Shown: in pieces, positions 34,335-42,219 of the stretch | Numbering within the stretch: position 1 is the first letter of the stretch | Layout: each line of letters starts with the position of its first letter | NCBI GenBank assembly: GCA_016705325.1 | Contig: JADIYJ010000027.1 | Coordinates: forward strand, 62,001-126,000 | Source of the DNA: Pseudomonadota bacterium | Lineage (GTDB): Bacteria; Pseudomonadota; Gammaproteobacteria; Steroidobacterales; Steroidobacteraceae | Length of the DNA: 64,000 bases | Direction of reading: 5' to 3' | Program-made: the position numbers and the translations under genes | Notes under the pieces: model-generated | Told to the model about the DNA's origin: nothing | The model's database searches: none | What the model saw: only the letters and a program-made list of their open reading frames with translations

Positions 34335-35098
34335 AGGTCGTAATTCACGGTCAGCGGAGCGTGATCGGAGAAGCGCTGCGCCTTGAAGATCTCGGCGCTG
34401 CGCACGCTGCCGCGCAGGCCCGGGCTCAGCACGTGGTAATCGATGCGCCAACCCACGTTCTTCGACCACGCCTGGCCGCGGTTCGACCACCACGTGTACT
34501 GATCGGGCTCGGGATTCACTTCGCGGAACGCATCGACGTACTTGACGTCGTCGAACAGCTCGTCGAGCCACGCGCGCTCTTCCGGCAGGAAACCCGAATT
34601 CTTCTGGTTCGAGCGCCAGTTGCGCAGGTCGATTTGCTTGTGCGCGATGTTCCAGTCGCCGCACAGGATGTAATCGCGACGCTTGCGCTTCAGCGCGCGC
34701 AAATACGGCATGAACTCGGCGAGGAACCGGAACTTGGCCTGCTGGCGCTCCTCGCTCGACGAGCCCGAGGGCAGGTAGAGAGAAATTACGCTCAGGTTCT
34801 TGAAACGCGCCTCGATGTAACGGCCTTCGCCGTCAAACTCCTTCGACCCGTGGCCTGCCACGACCGTCAGCGGCTTCACACGCGAATACACGGCCACGCC
34901 GCTGTAGCCCTTCTTGCCCGCATCGAAGTAGTAGCAGTGGTAACCGGCGGGGTGGAATTGGGGCTCCGTAATCTGGTCGCGCTGGCACTTGGTTTCCTGC
35001 AGGCAGACGACGTCCGCGTCCTGGGCCGGCAGCCAGTCGAAGAATCCCTTGCGCGCCGCGGAACGGATGCCATTGGCGTTGAGGGTGATGATGCGCAT
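34331..35098 (-). CDS. xthA: Exodeoxyribonuclease III (AP endonuclease)
   Basis: 255 residues of the exonuclease III/ExoA type. Metal and catalytic motifs: LNANGIRSAARKGFFDWL, CLQETKCQRDQI (Glu), SLYLPSGSSSEERQQAKF (Tyr), CGDWNIAHKQIDLRNW (Asp-x-Asn), WSNRGQAWSKNVGWRIDYHV and RFSDHAPLTV (Asp-His). Repairs abasic sites and 3'-blocked ends. Divergent from pyrE with 26 bp between starts; coupled to ampG downstream. Confidence 0.95.
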   Translation of the reverse strand: MRIITLNANGIRSAARKGFFDWLPAQDADVVCLQETKCQRDQITEPQFHPAGYHCYYFDAGKKGYSGVAVYSRVKPLTVVAGHGSKEFDGEGRYIEARFKNLSVISLYLPSGSSSEERQQAKFRFLAEFMPYLRALKRKRRDYILCGDWNIAHKQIDLRNWRSNQKNSGFLPEERAWLDELFDDVKYVDAFREVNPEPDQYTWWSNRGQAWSKNVGWRIDYHVLSPGLRGSVRSAEIFKAQRFSDHAPLTVNYDL

Positions 35099-35124
35099 GG
35101 GCGCAAAGTATAAAGTACCCGCCC

Positions 35125-35757
35125 ATGCACCAACCCGACTTCATCCGCCTGTGCCTCGAACTCGGCGTCCTGCGATTCGGTGAGTTCACGCTGAAATCCG
35201 GCCGCAAGAGCCCGTACTTCTTCAACGCGGGCCTGTTCAATACGGGCCATGCCATCGGCTCGCTCGGGCGCTTCTACGCGCGGGCGGCAATGCTGTCCGG
35301 CGTAGCGTTCGACATGCTGTTCGGCCCGGCCTACAAAGGCATCCCCCTGGTCACGACGACGGCTGCCGCGATGGCCGAGCACGAAGGCCGCAACCTGTCC
35401 TTTGCCTTCAACCGCAAGGAAGCCAAGGACCACGGTGAGGGCGGCTCCGTGGTCGGCGCAGCGCTCACGGGTCGCGTCCTGATCGTCGACGACGTGATTA
35501 CGGCCGGCACCGCCATCCGCGAATCCGTGGAGATCATCCGTTCGCAGGGAGCAACGCCGGCGGGCGTCCTGATTGCCCTGGATCGCGAGGAGCGTGGCCA
35601 GGGGGCCAGGTCGGCCGTGCAGGAAGTGCAGGATTCGTACGGCTTGCCCGTCATTTCGGTGCTGCGACTGCGCGACCTCATGGCCCACCTGGAGGCCATC
35701 GGCGACAGTGCGGTGCTGCAGTCGATCCGGGCCTATCGCGACCAGTACGGGGTCTGA
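35125..35757 (+). CDS. pyrE: Orotate phosphoribosyltransferase
   Basis: 210 residues. N-terminal FGEFTLKSGRKSPYFFNAGL and the PRPP motif VLIVDDVITAGTAIRESVEI are diagnostic. It converts orotate and PRPP to OMP in pyrimidine synthesis. The xthA/pyrE neighbourhood is similar in several gammaproteobacteria. Confidence 0.96.
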   Translation: MHQPDFIRLCLELGVLRFGEFTLKSGRKSPYFFNAGLFNTGHAIGSLGRFYARAAMLSGVAFDMLFGPAYKGIPLVTTTAAAMAEHEGRNLSFAFNRKEAKDHGEGGSVVGAALTGRVLIVDDVITAGTAIRESVEIIRSQGATPAGVLIALDREERGQGARSAVQEVQDSYGLPVISVLRLRDLMAHLEAIGDSAVLQSIRAYRDQYGV

Positions 35758-35851
35758 AGGCGGGCCCCAGTTTGACGCAGGTCACAATGCTGAACGCGAC
35801 AGACACCAAAATGCTGCAAAAGGGAGGCGGTCTGGCCTCAGAATCCCCGTC

Positions 35852-36556
35852 ATGCGCGCAGTCCCTGTGACCGCTTCCTCCCCGACACCCATCCGAGTCC
35901 GTCTCGGCCTGGTCGTGGCCCTGCTGCTGGTGGCCTGTGCTCTCGGGGCCGGCGTCGCCGATGCCGCGCAGAAGAAAAAGCCCAAGTCGAGCGGACCCTC
36001 GCTGACCGACGAGCACGTCTATCGCTGCAAGAGCGCGTCCGGCCATAGCTTCTTCGGCCAGAACATCCCGCCCGAGTGCATGGGTGCCGACGTCGAAGTG
36101 CTCGACGAGACGGGTCGCGTAGTGCGCATGATCCCGGGCGCAAAGTCGCTCGAGCAACTGGCCGCGCAGAAGGCGGCCGAAGACGCCAAGGCCGCGGCTG
36201 CACAGCGCGACCGCACCTTGCTTGCCACGTACCTGACGGTCGCGGACATCGAACGGCTGCGCGACCAGCGTATCGAACTGCTCGAACAGCAGAACGTCGT
36301 GACGCGCCAATACATCACCAACCTGCGCTCACGCGAGGCGCGACTGATGGAATCGGTGCAGCGCTTCCGGCCGTACAGTCCGAAGCCGAACGCACCGGCG
36401 CTGCCCGAGCAGATTGCGAGTGAAATCGTGAATACGGTGAAGGGCCTGCAGGTCTACGAGCAGGAACTGATCAAGAACACCGCGGAACGCGAGCGCGTGA
36501 CGCGGGAATTTGCGGCGGATATCAGCAGGTTCAAGGAACTGAAGGGCGTCAAGTAA
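35852..36556 (+). CDS. Secreted DUF4124-like protein with helical C-terminus
   Basis: 234 residues from ATG 35852 with a signal peptide (VALLLVACALGAGVADA). The DUF4124-like part (DEHVYRCKSASGHSFFGQNI, PPECMGADVEVLDE) is followed by a long charged helical region (IERLRDQRIELLEQQ, LRSREARLMES) likely to be coiled coil. Function unknown; periplasmic. Its stop is directly followed by the purine-rich inverted repeat and then by convergent dut. Confidence 0.75.
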   Translation: MRAVPVTASSPTPIRVRLGLVVALLLVACALGAGVADAAQKKKPKSSGPSLTDEHVYRCKSASGHSFFGQNIPPECMGADVEVLDETGRVVRMIPGAKSLEQLAAQKAAEDAKAAAAQRDRTLLATYLTVADIERLRDQRIELLEQQNVVTRQYITNLRSREARLMESVQRFRPYSPKPNAPALPEQIASEIVNTVKGLQVYEQELIKNTAERERVTREFAADISRFKELKGVK

Positions 36557-36722
36557 GGGGAGGAAGGGAGGAAGGGAGGAAGGGCGGAAGGAGAGGAAGG
36601 AGAGGAAGGAGAGGAAGGAGAGGAAGGAGAGGAAGGAGAGGAAGGAGAGGAATTCGAACTTCCGCCCTTCCGCCCCTTCCTCCCCTTCCGCCCTTCCGCC
36701 CTTCCGCCCTTCCGCCCTTCCT
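36557..36722. repeat. Large inverted repeat of purine-rich 8-9 bp units between the DUF4124-like gene and dut
   Basis: Left arm (36557-36651): GGGAGGAA-type 8-mers, then about seven tandem 9-mers AGGAAGGAG. A short centre GAATTCGAAC follows. Right arm (36658-36722): 8-mers TTCCGCCC and variants with TTCCTCCC. It starts at the base after one stop codon and ends at the dut stop, filling the whole convergent gap, the same design as at 31.2 kb. Confidence 0.85.
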
Positions 36723-37188
36723 ACCCCCTTCCGGAGCTGCCAAACCCCCCGGCGCCCCGGTCGCTGGCAGAGAACGCCTCCACCACCTCGAACTCCACCT
36801 GCACGACGGGCACGACGACCATTTGGGCGATGCGCTCGCCCGGTTCGATGGTGAAGGCCGCCTGGCCGCGATTCCAGCACGAAACCATGACCTGCCCCTG
36901 GTAGTCGGAGTCGATCAGGCCGACGAGATTGCCAAGCACGATGCCGTGCTTGTGACCGAGACCGGAGCGCGGCAGCAGCACCGCAGCGAGGCCCGGGTCC
37001 TCGAGGTGGATCGCAATGCCAGTGGGAACCAGCTGCGTCTTGCCCGGCTCGAGCACCAACGGTGCGTCGAGGCACGCGCGCAGGTCCAGTCCCGCGGAAC
37101 CGGGCGTCGCGTAATGCGGCAGCGGATACTCCTTGCCGATACGCGCATCGAGGATGCGCACCTGCAGCTTCGGTCGCACTGTACTCAT
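36721..37188 (-). CDS. dut: dUTP diphosphatase
   Basis: 155 residues from ATG 37188. The five dUTPase motifs are present: ATPGSAGLDLRA, PRSGLGHKHGI, NLVGLIDSDYQGQV, ERIAQMVVVPV and the glycine-rich C-terminal ASDRGAGGFGSSGRG that closes over the site. It hydrolyses dUTP to dUMP. The ATG overlaps the coaBC stop by 4 bp. A longer frame to 37317 only reads coaBC out of phase. Confidence 0.96.
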   Translation of the reverse strand: MSTVRPKLQVRILDARIGKEYPLPHYATPGSAGLDLRACLDAPLVLEPGKTQLVPTGIAIHLEDPGLAAVLLPRSGLGHKHGIVLGNLVGLIDSDYQGQVMVSCWNRGQAAFTIEPGERIAQMVVVPVVQVEFEVVEAFSASDRGAGGFGSSGRG

Positions 37189-38405
37189 CGCGGCCGGCTC
37201 CCGGCATAACGCGCGGCAATCACCTCGATCAACTCGCTCGCGAGCCTGCACTTCGGCGCGCGTTCGAGTTCGCGCTTGCCGCCCTGCCAGTAGAGCGTGA
37301 GCGCGTTGTCGTCGCAATCGAAAGCGAGGCCTTCACCCACCTGGTTGGCGGCGATCATGTCGAGCTTCTTGCCCTCGAGCTTTTTCAGTGCATTGCGCTC
37401 GACGTCCTGCGTTTCGGCGGCGAAGCCGACGACGAACGGGCGCGGCGATCCGGCCGCCACGGTCGCGAGGATGTCGGGCGTGCGTGCCAGTCGCAGTGTC
37501 AGCTCGTCGCTGGTCTTCTTGATCTTGTGTTCCGCGATCTCGCGCATGCGGTAATCGGAAACGGCCGCGGCGGCGATGAAGATGTCGGTGTCGGCGATTT
37601 CGGCCTGCACCGCGTTCATCATCTGCTCGGCAGTCTCGACGTCGACTCGCTTCACACCGGGTGGCGTGGGCACGTTGACCGGGCCACTGACAATGACGAC
37701 GCTGGCGCCGGCATCGCGCGCGGCCTCGGCCACCGCGTAACCCATCTTGCCGGAACTGCGATTGGTGATGAAACGCACGGGATCGATGCGCTCGCGCGTC
37801 GGACCGGCGGTGACGACGACCTTGCGCCCTTGCAGCAGTCCGGCAGTTCCGGCACGCGGCGTCGCCAACACGGCCTCGACGATTTCCTGCGGTTCGACCA
37901 TGCGGCCGGCGCCGGTCTCGCCACAGGCCTGGCTGCCGTCCGCGGGACCGAGGATCGTCAACCCACGCTGGCGCAACACGGCGACGTTGGCCTGCGTAGC
38001 GGCATTGGCCCACATCAGGCGATTCATCGCGGGGACGACGACGATCGGCACGTCGGTTGCGAGGCACAGCGTCGACAGCAGGTCGTCCGCCAGGCCGTGC
38101 GCGATCCGCGCGATGAAATCCGCCGTGGCCGGCGCGATGACGATGCGCTGCGGCCAGCGTGCGAGTTCGATGTGCCCCATGGCCGCCTCGGCCGCGGCGT
38201 CCCACAGGTCCGTGCGCACGGTGCGGCCCGAAAGCGCCTGGAACGTGAGCGGAGCGACGAATTGCTGCGCGCCGGCGGTCATGACGACCTGCACGTCGGC
38301 GCCGCGATCCTTGAGTCGACGCGTCAGTTCGGCACTCTTGTAGGCGGCAATTCCACCCGTGACACCGAGCACGACACGCATCGTTGGGATTTCCGGGGCT
38401 GACAT
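37185..38405 (-). CDS. coaBC: Bifunctional phosphopantothenoylcysteine decarboxylase/phosphopantothenate-cysteine ligase
   Basis: 406 residues. CoaC domain: VLGVTGGIAAYKSAELTRRL, active-site His in AAMGHIELARWP, substrate motif VVPAMNRLMWANAATQAN, Cys region ETGAGRMVEPQEI. CoaB domain: VVVTAGPTRERIDPVRFITN, NRSSGKMGYAVAEAA, and KKTSDELTLRLARTPDIL with the lysine of the ligase. Two steps of coenzyme A synthesis; coaD is found 2.5 kb away. Pairing with dut is conserved in gammaproteobacteria. Confidence 0.96.
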   Translation of the reverse strand: MSAPEIPTMRVVLGVTGGIAAYKSAELTRRLKDRGADVQVVMTAGAQQFVAPLTFQALSGRTVRTDLWDAAAEAAMGHIELARWPQRIVIAPATADFIARIAHGLADDLLSTLCLATDVPIVVVPAMNRLMWANAATQANVAVLRQRGLTILGPADGSQACGETGAGRMVEPQEIVEAVLATPRAGTAGLLQGRKVVVTAGPTRERIDPVRFITNRSSGKMGYAVAEAARDAGASVVIVSGPVNVPTPPGVKRVDVETAEQMMNAVQAEIADTDIFIAAAAVSDYRMREIAEHKIKKTSDELTLRLARTPDILATVAAGSPRPFVVGFAAETQDVERNALKKLEGKKLDMIAANQVGEGLAFDCDDNALTLYWQGGKRELERAPKCRLASELIEVIAARYAGSRPR

Positions 38406-38528
38406 GGCTGGCGATTATGGGGCGGCGCCGCGCGGCGCGGCAAAGGGACTGTCCGCATTCCGGCGTGGCGGTCTCAGGTCATAACCGCCGGCTCTGGCTC
38501 CAGGACGCAGTGAACCCGACAGGCGCCG

Positions 38529-39344
38529 TCATTTCTGGCAGTCCGGACAGAAATACGTCGAACGTTGGCCCTGGACGAGGTGCCGGATCGGCGTCCTGCA
38601 GCGCCGGCACGGCTCGCCAGCTCGCTCGTAGACGAACAATTTCTGGCGGAAGTAGCCGGGCGTGCCGTCCGCATTCACGTAATCACGCAGCGTGGTCCCG
38701 CCCTGGCGGATCGCCTCGCCCAGGACCTGCCGGATCGATTCGACGATGCACTGCCATTCCGCCAGCTTGATCCGTCCGGCGGCACGGCGCGGGCGGACCC
38801 CCGCCCGGAACAGGGCCTCGCTCGCATAGATGTTGCCCACGCCCACGACGACGTGCTGATCCATCAGGAACAGCTTCACCGCGGCCTTGCGGCGTTTCGC
38901 CTTGGTCGCGAGTAGTTGTGCCGTGAGGTCATCTTCCAGCGGTTCCGGCCCCAGCTTTGCCAGCAACGGATGCTCTTCCACCGGGCCCTTGCACCAGTGC
39001 AGGCTGCCAAAGCGGCGCGGGTCGTTGAAACGCAGGCACTGGCCCGAATCGAGCACGAGGTCGTAATGGTCGTGCAGCAGCCGCGGCGAACCTGCCGGCA
39101 TCACGCGCAGGCTGCCGGACATGCCGAGGTGGGCAATGAGCGAGCCGCGGTCGAGATCGATCAGCAGGTACTTGGCGCGGCGGCGCACGTCGCGAATGCG
39201 CTGGCCGACGAGCTCGTGCACGAGCTTCGGTTCGACGCGCCAGCGCAAGCGCGGCTCGCGCAGGTCGAAAGCCGTGACGGCATGGCCGACCATGGCTTCG
39301 CGCACGCCGCGACGTGTCGTTTCGACTTCGGGTAACTCGGGCAT
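38529..39344 (-). CDS. mutM: Formamidopyrimidine-DNA glycosylase
   Basis: 271 residues. Starts MPELPEVETTRRGV, where Pro2 is the catalytic nucleophile and Glu3 the helper; DDPRRF-like NDPRRFGSLHW, GNIYASEALFRAGV and the C-terminal zinc finger with CRRC...CPDC. It removes 8-oxoguanine and FaPy lesions. Solitary on its strand; the rpmG terminator lies about 120 bp upstream. Confidence 0.96.
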   Translation of the reverse strand: MPELPEVETTRRGVREAMVGHAVTAFDLREPRLRWRVEPKLVHELVGQRIRDVRRRAKYLLIDLDRGSLIAHLGMSGSLRVMPAGSPRLLHDHYDLVLDSGQCLRFNDPRRFGSLHWCKGPVEEHPLLAKLGPEPLEDDLTAQLLATKAKRRKAAVKLFLMDQHVVVGVGNIYASEALFRAGVRPRRAAGRIKLAEWQCIVESIRQVLGEAIRQGGTTLRDYVNADGTPGYFRQKLFVYERAGEPCRRCRTPIRHLVQGQRSTYFCPDCQK

Positions 39345-39465
39345 CAGGCTAGCGACGTTCCGCTATCTGCCGCCGAAAAAACAGGGGGGGGGTCAGTGCG
39401 CAGGACCGTCGTCGCCAATACCGTTCCTGCGCATCGCGACGGGCCATGCGCGGGAGGCCACAACG

Positions 39466-39488
39466 AAAAACCCGCCGGAGGGCGGGTT
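39466..39488 (-). terminator. Rho-independent terminator of rpmB-rpmG
   Basis: On the minus strand a stem AACCCGCC/GGCGGGTT with loop CTCC is followed by a T-run (TTTTT with the stem end), 48 bp after the rpmG stop. Confidence 0.75.
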
Positions 39489-39535
39489 CTTCGCGACACC
39501 CGGTGGCGCCGGATGCGGCAGGCGCGATCAGGGGA

Positions 39536-39691
39536 CTACTTGATCTTCGCTTCCTTGTAGGCCACGTGCTTGCGGACCTTCGGGTCGAACTTCTTGACCT
39601 CGAGCTTCTCCGGGTGAAGACGCTTGTTCTTGGTCGTCGTGTAGAAGTGGCCGGTGCCGGCGGTTGAAACGAGCTTGATCTTGTCGCGCAT
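39536..39691 (-). CDS. rpmG: 50S ribosomal protein L33
   Basis: 51 residues: begins MRDKIKLVSTAGTGHFYTTT and ends HVAYKEAKIK, the L33 pattern of gammaproteobacteria without the Cys pairs. Start ATG 39691, stop TAG 39536. It lies 28 bp after rpmB in the classic rpmB-rpmG operon. Component of the large ribosomal subunit near the E site. Confidence 0.95.
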   Translation of the reverse strand: MRDKIKLVSTAGTGHFYTTTKNKRLHPEKLEVKKFDPKVRKHVAYKEAKIK

Positions 39692-39719
39692 GTGAGTGAC
39701 TCCTGCTGCAGCCGGGCCG

Positions 39720-39956
39720 TCAGACCCTCACGCCCTGGGCGCGAAGCTCGTTGACGACGACTTCGATGCCCTTCTTGTCGATCGTGCGCATAGCATTGCC
39801 GGACACGCGCAGGCTGACCCAGCGCTTCTCGGTTTCGAGCCAGAAACGCTGCGTGTGCAGGTTCGGCAGGAAGCGGCGGCGCTTGCGGTTGTTGGCGTGC
39901 GAAACGGTGTTGCCGCTCATCGGCCGCTTGCCGGTGACCTGACAGACTTTCGACAT
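39720..39956 (-). CDS. rpmB: 50S ribosomal protein L28
   Basis: 78 residues: MSKVCQVTGKRPMSGNTVSH, NNRKRRRFLPNLHTQRFWLE and VSLRVSGNAMRTIDKKGI are the L28 consensus. First gene of rpmB-rpmG. radC lies upstream on the same strand, separated by the hairpin repeat at 40,054-40,146. Confidence 0.96.
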   Translation of the reverse strand: MSKVCQVTGKRPMSGNTVSHANNRKRRRFLPNLHTQRFWLETEKRWVSLRVSGNAMRTIDKKGIEVVVNELRAQGVRV

Positions 39957-40053
39957 GGTGCTGATCCTGTGACAGACGGGCCGGCCGAATGGCGGACCCC
40001 GATAAACGAGCCGCGTTTTATACCAGTCCGTACCGGACGAGGCAAGCTTAGGC

Positions 40054-40146
40054 AGGGGTCAGGGGTTAGTCGGAGGTGCAGATCAAACGGATACGGCAGT
40101 TGCACCTCCGACTAACCCGAACCCCTAACCCCTAACCCCTATCCCC
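40054..40146. repeat. Inverted repeat with tandem AACCCCT arm downstream of radC
   Basis: Arm 1 (40054-40080) AGGGGTCAGGGGTTAGTCGG... pairs with arm 2 (40101-40130), with an 18-bp perfect stem TGCACCTCCGACTAACCC and a 20-base loop. Arm 2 is extended by tandem AACCCCT units (three copies, to 40146). It ends 7 bp before the radC stop. Like the repeats at 31.2, 36.6 and 48.9 kb it is an inverted repeat with a short-unit tandem arm at a gene end, but with a different unit. Confidence 0.75.
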
Positions 40147-40152
40147 TTGTTC

Positions 40153-40836
40153 CTAGAGCAAGCCTCTCTCGGCAAATGAAACGCACGCTCCGTCCCCGAC
40201 CACGACGTGATCGAGCACCCGGATGTCCACCAGGGCCAGGGCGTCCCGCAGACGTCCGGTAATCAGTTCGTCGGCCTGGCTGGGCTCGGCGATGCCGGAC
40301 GGGTGATTGTGGGCCAGGATCACGGCCGCGGCATTGCGGCTGAGCGCCAGCTTGACGACCTCGCGGGGATGGACACTGGCGCCGTCAATCGTGCCACGGA
40401 AAACCTCGTCAAAAGCAATGACTCGGTGGCGATTGTCCAGGAACAGGCAGCAAAAGACTTCATGTTCGCGGTCCCGAAGCCGAGCCCGAAGGAATTCCCG
40501 GGTGGCCCGCGGATTGGCCAGCGGCGGGCCGGCCAGCATCTGTTCGGCATAGTGGCGCCGGGATAGCTCGAGCGCCGCCTGCAGCAGGGCAAACTTGGCC
40601 GCGCCGAGGCCCGGAGTACGGCACACCGCTTGCCGTTCTGCCGTCAGCAGGCCGCGCAAGGACTTGAACTCGCCCAGCAGCCCGCGGGCGATGTCGACCG
40701 CCGTGCGGCCGCGCGTTCCTGTCTGCAGCAGGATCGCCAGCAGTTCCGCCTCCGAGAGCGCCGTGGCCCCCAGTTTCAGCAGCTTCGCGCGGGGACGTTC
40801 GGTTTCGGGCCACAGGGGCAGCGGCAGCGACGACAT
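40153..40836 (-). CDS. radC: RadC family JAB-domain protein
   Basis: 227 residues. N-terminal helix-hairpin-helix-like part (LLKLGATALSEAELLAILLQ) and JAB/MPN domain with the metal motif HPREVVKLALSRNAAAVILA then HNHPSGIAEPSQAD. RadC is common beside rpmB. It is not required for repair in E. coli; its biochemical role is unclear. Confidence 0.94.
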   Translation of the reverse strand: MSSLPLPLWPETERPRAKLLKLGATALSEAELLAILLQTGTRGRTAVDIARGLLGEFKSLRGLLTAERQAVCRTPGLGAAKFALLQAALELSRRHYAEQMLAGPPLANPRATREFLRARLRDREHEVFCCLFLDNRHRVIAFDEVFRGTIDGASVHPREVVKLALSRNAAAVILAHNHPSGIAEPSQADELITGRLRDALALVDIRVLDHVVVGDGACVSFAERGLL

Positions 40837-40942
40837 CGGAGCTCCTCGGTCGGGGAGCAGCCATGTTCATCACTGCCGCGACCGGTAACACGGCTCATAT
40901 GCGATGAAAGCGCGGCGAAATAGCGCGTCCGGCGAGCAGACC

Positions 40943-41434
40943 TCAGAGCGCTTTCCCGGCAAAGCGTTCACGCAGGGCGTCGGCCACGGCCGGATGCACG
41001 AACTCGGAGATGTTGCCGCCAAGGCTCGCGATCTCGCGGATCAAGGTCGACGAGATGAAGTTGAACTGCTCGGTCGGCGTCAGGAACACCGTCTCGACCT
41101 GGTCAGTCAGGTGGCGGCTCATGGTCGCAAGCTGGAACTCGAACTCGAAATCCGACACCGCGCGCAGGCCGCGCATCATCACGTTGAGCCCGTTGACGCG
41201 TGCAAATTCCACGGTCAGCCCCGTGTAACCCATGACCTCGACGTTATCGAGGTCAGCGAGCACGATCCTGACCAGCTCGATGCGTTTCTCCAGCGGAAAC
41301 AACGGCGCCTTCCCCGGGTTCGCCGCAATCGCGACCACGACCTTGTCGAAGATCTTGCTGGCCCGCCGGACCAGGTCATTGTGGCCGTTCGTAAATGGAT
41401 CGAACGTGCCTGGATACATTGCGCGACTGCTCAT
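40943..41434 (-). CDS. coaD: Phosphopantetheine adenylyltransferase
   Basis: 163 residues. Nucleotidyltransferase motif MYPGTFDPFTNGHNDLVRRA, then VVVAIAANPGKAPLF, MMRGLRAVSDFEFEFQLATM and FLTPTEQFNFISSTLIREIA, all CoaD hallmarks. It makes dephospho-CoA from 4'-phosphopantetheine. The start overlaps the rsmD stop by 4 bp, a conserved rsmD-coaD pair. Confidence 0.96.
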   Translation of the reverse strand: MSSRAMYPGTFDPFTNGHNDLVRRASKIFDKVVVAIAANPGKAPLFPLEKRIELVRIVLADLDNVEVMGYTGLTVEFARVNGLNVMMRGLRAVSDFEFEFQLATMSRHLTDQVETVFLTPTEQFNFISSTLIREIASLGGNISEFVHPAVADALRERFAGKAL

Positions 41435-42141
41435 TCACTCCCCCGTGCCTGGTGATCGTTGTTATGGGCCGGCGAGCCCCGGCGGGCGAGATGATAGCCG
41501 ACGTCGCCCGCGCGCTTGCTGCGTAACAGCGTCCACCCAGCGGGCAGCGCAGGCTCACCCCGGGCTGCCGCGTCTTCAAGGTAAATCCACGCCGCGGGGG
41601 CGAGCCACCCGACACGCTCCAGTTTCTCAGCCAGGACGGGCAGCCATGCCTCGCCGTAGGGCGGGTCGAGGAACACGACGTCGAAGGGTTTCGAGGCGGG
41701 TGGGCCACGCTCGAGCCATGCGAATGCATCCACCTGTTCGACGCGCCCGCGATCGCAACGGAGCTGGCCGAGCGTATCGCGGATCGCCCGGGCTGACACC
41801 GCATCGCGCTCGACGAAGACGACCTCGCCAGCACCCCGCGAGAGTGCCTCGAACCCGAGTGCGCCACTGCCCGCGAACAGGTCAAGGCAGCGCGTGCCGG
41901 CCAGCTCGAACTGCAGCCAGTTGAAGACGGTTTCGCGGACTCGGTCCGGGGTCGGTCGCAAACCTGCCGCTGGTGGGAAATGCAGCTTGCGACCGCGCCA
42001 TTCGCCACCGATGATTCGTACTTCGAAACGGCCGCCTGCGGGGGCAGCCGTGCGGCGAGTCGGGGGACCGCCCTCCGGACCGTTTGTTGCTTTGGCAAAA
42101 CGGCCCGTGTGCGGAGTTTCCGGGCGATTGTTGCGCGGCAT
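41431..42141 (-). CDS. rsmD: 16S rRNA (guanine(966)-N(2))-methyltransferase
   Basis: 236 residues with a 50-residue basic, Pro/Ala-rich N-terminal extension. Motifs: VRIIGGEWRGRKLHF, LRPTPDRVRETVFNWLQ, CLDLFAGSGALGFEALSRGA (SAM) and FDVVFLDPPYGEAWLP (catalytic). In many gammaproteobacteria rsmD is directly divergent from ftsY; here 4.1 kb with a lipase gene and an IS separate them. Confidence 0.95.
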   Translation of the reverse strand: MPRNNRPETPHTGRFAKATNGPEGGPPTRRTAAPAGGRFEVRIIGGEWRGRKLHFPPAAGLRPTPDRVRETVFNWLQFELAGTRCLDLFAGSGALGFEALSRGAGEVVFVERDAVSARAIRDTLGQLRCDRGRVEQVDAFAWLERGPPASKPFDVVFLDPPYGEAWLPVLAEKLERVGWLAPAAWIYLEDAAARGEPALPAGWTLLRSKRAGDVGYHLARRGSPAHNNDHQARGSE

Positions 42142-42219
42142 CGTCAGGCGAGCGTAGGCTTTGTGAAGATTACTAATACGCGCGATGCTACGCGCGGTTC
42201 AAACTGAGGGGATAGTCAA

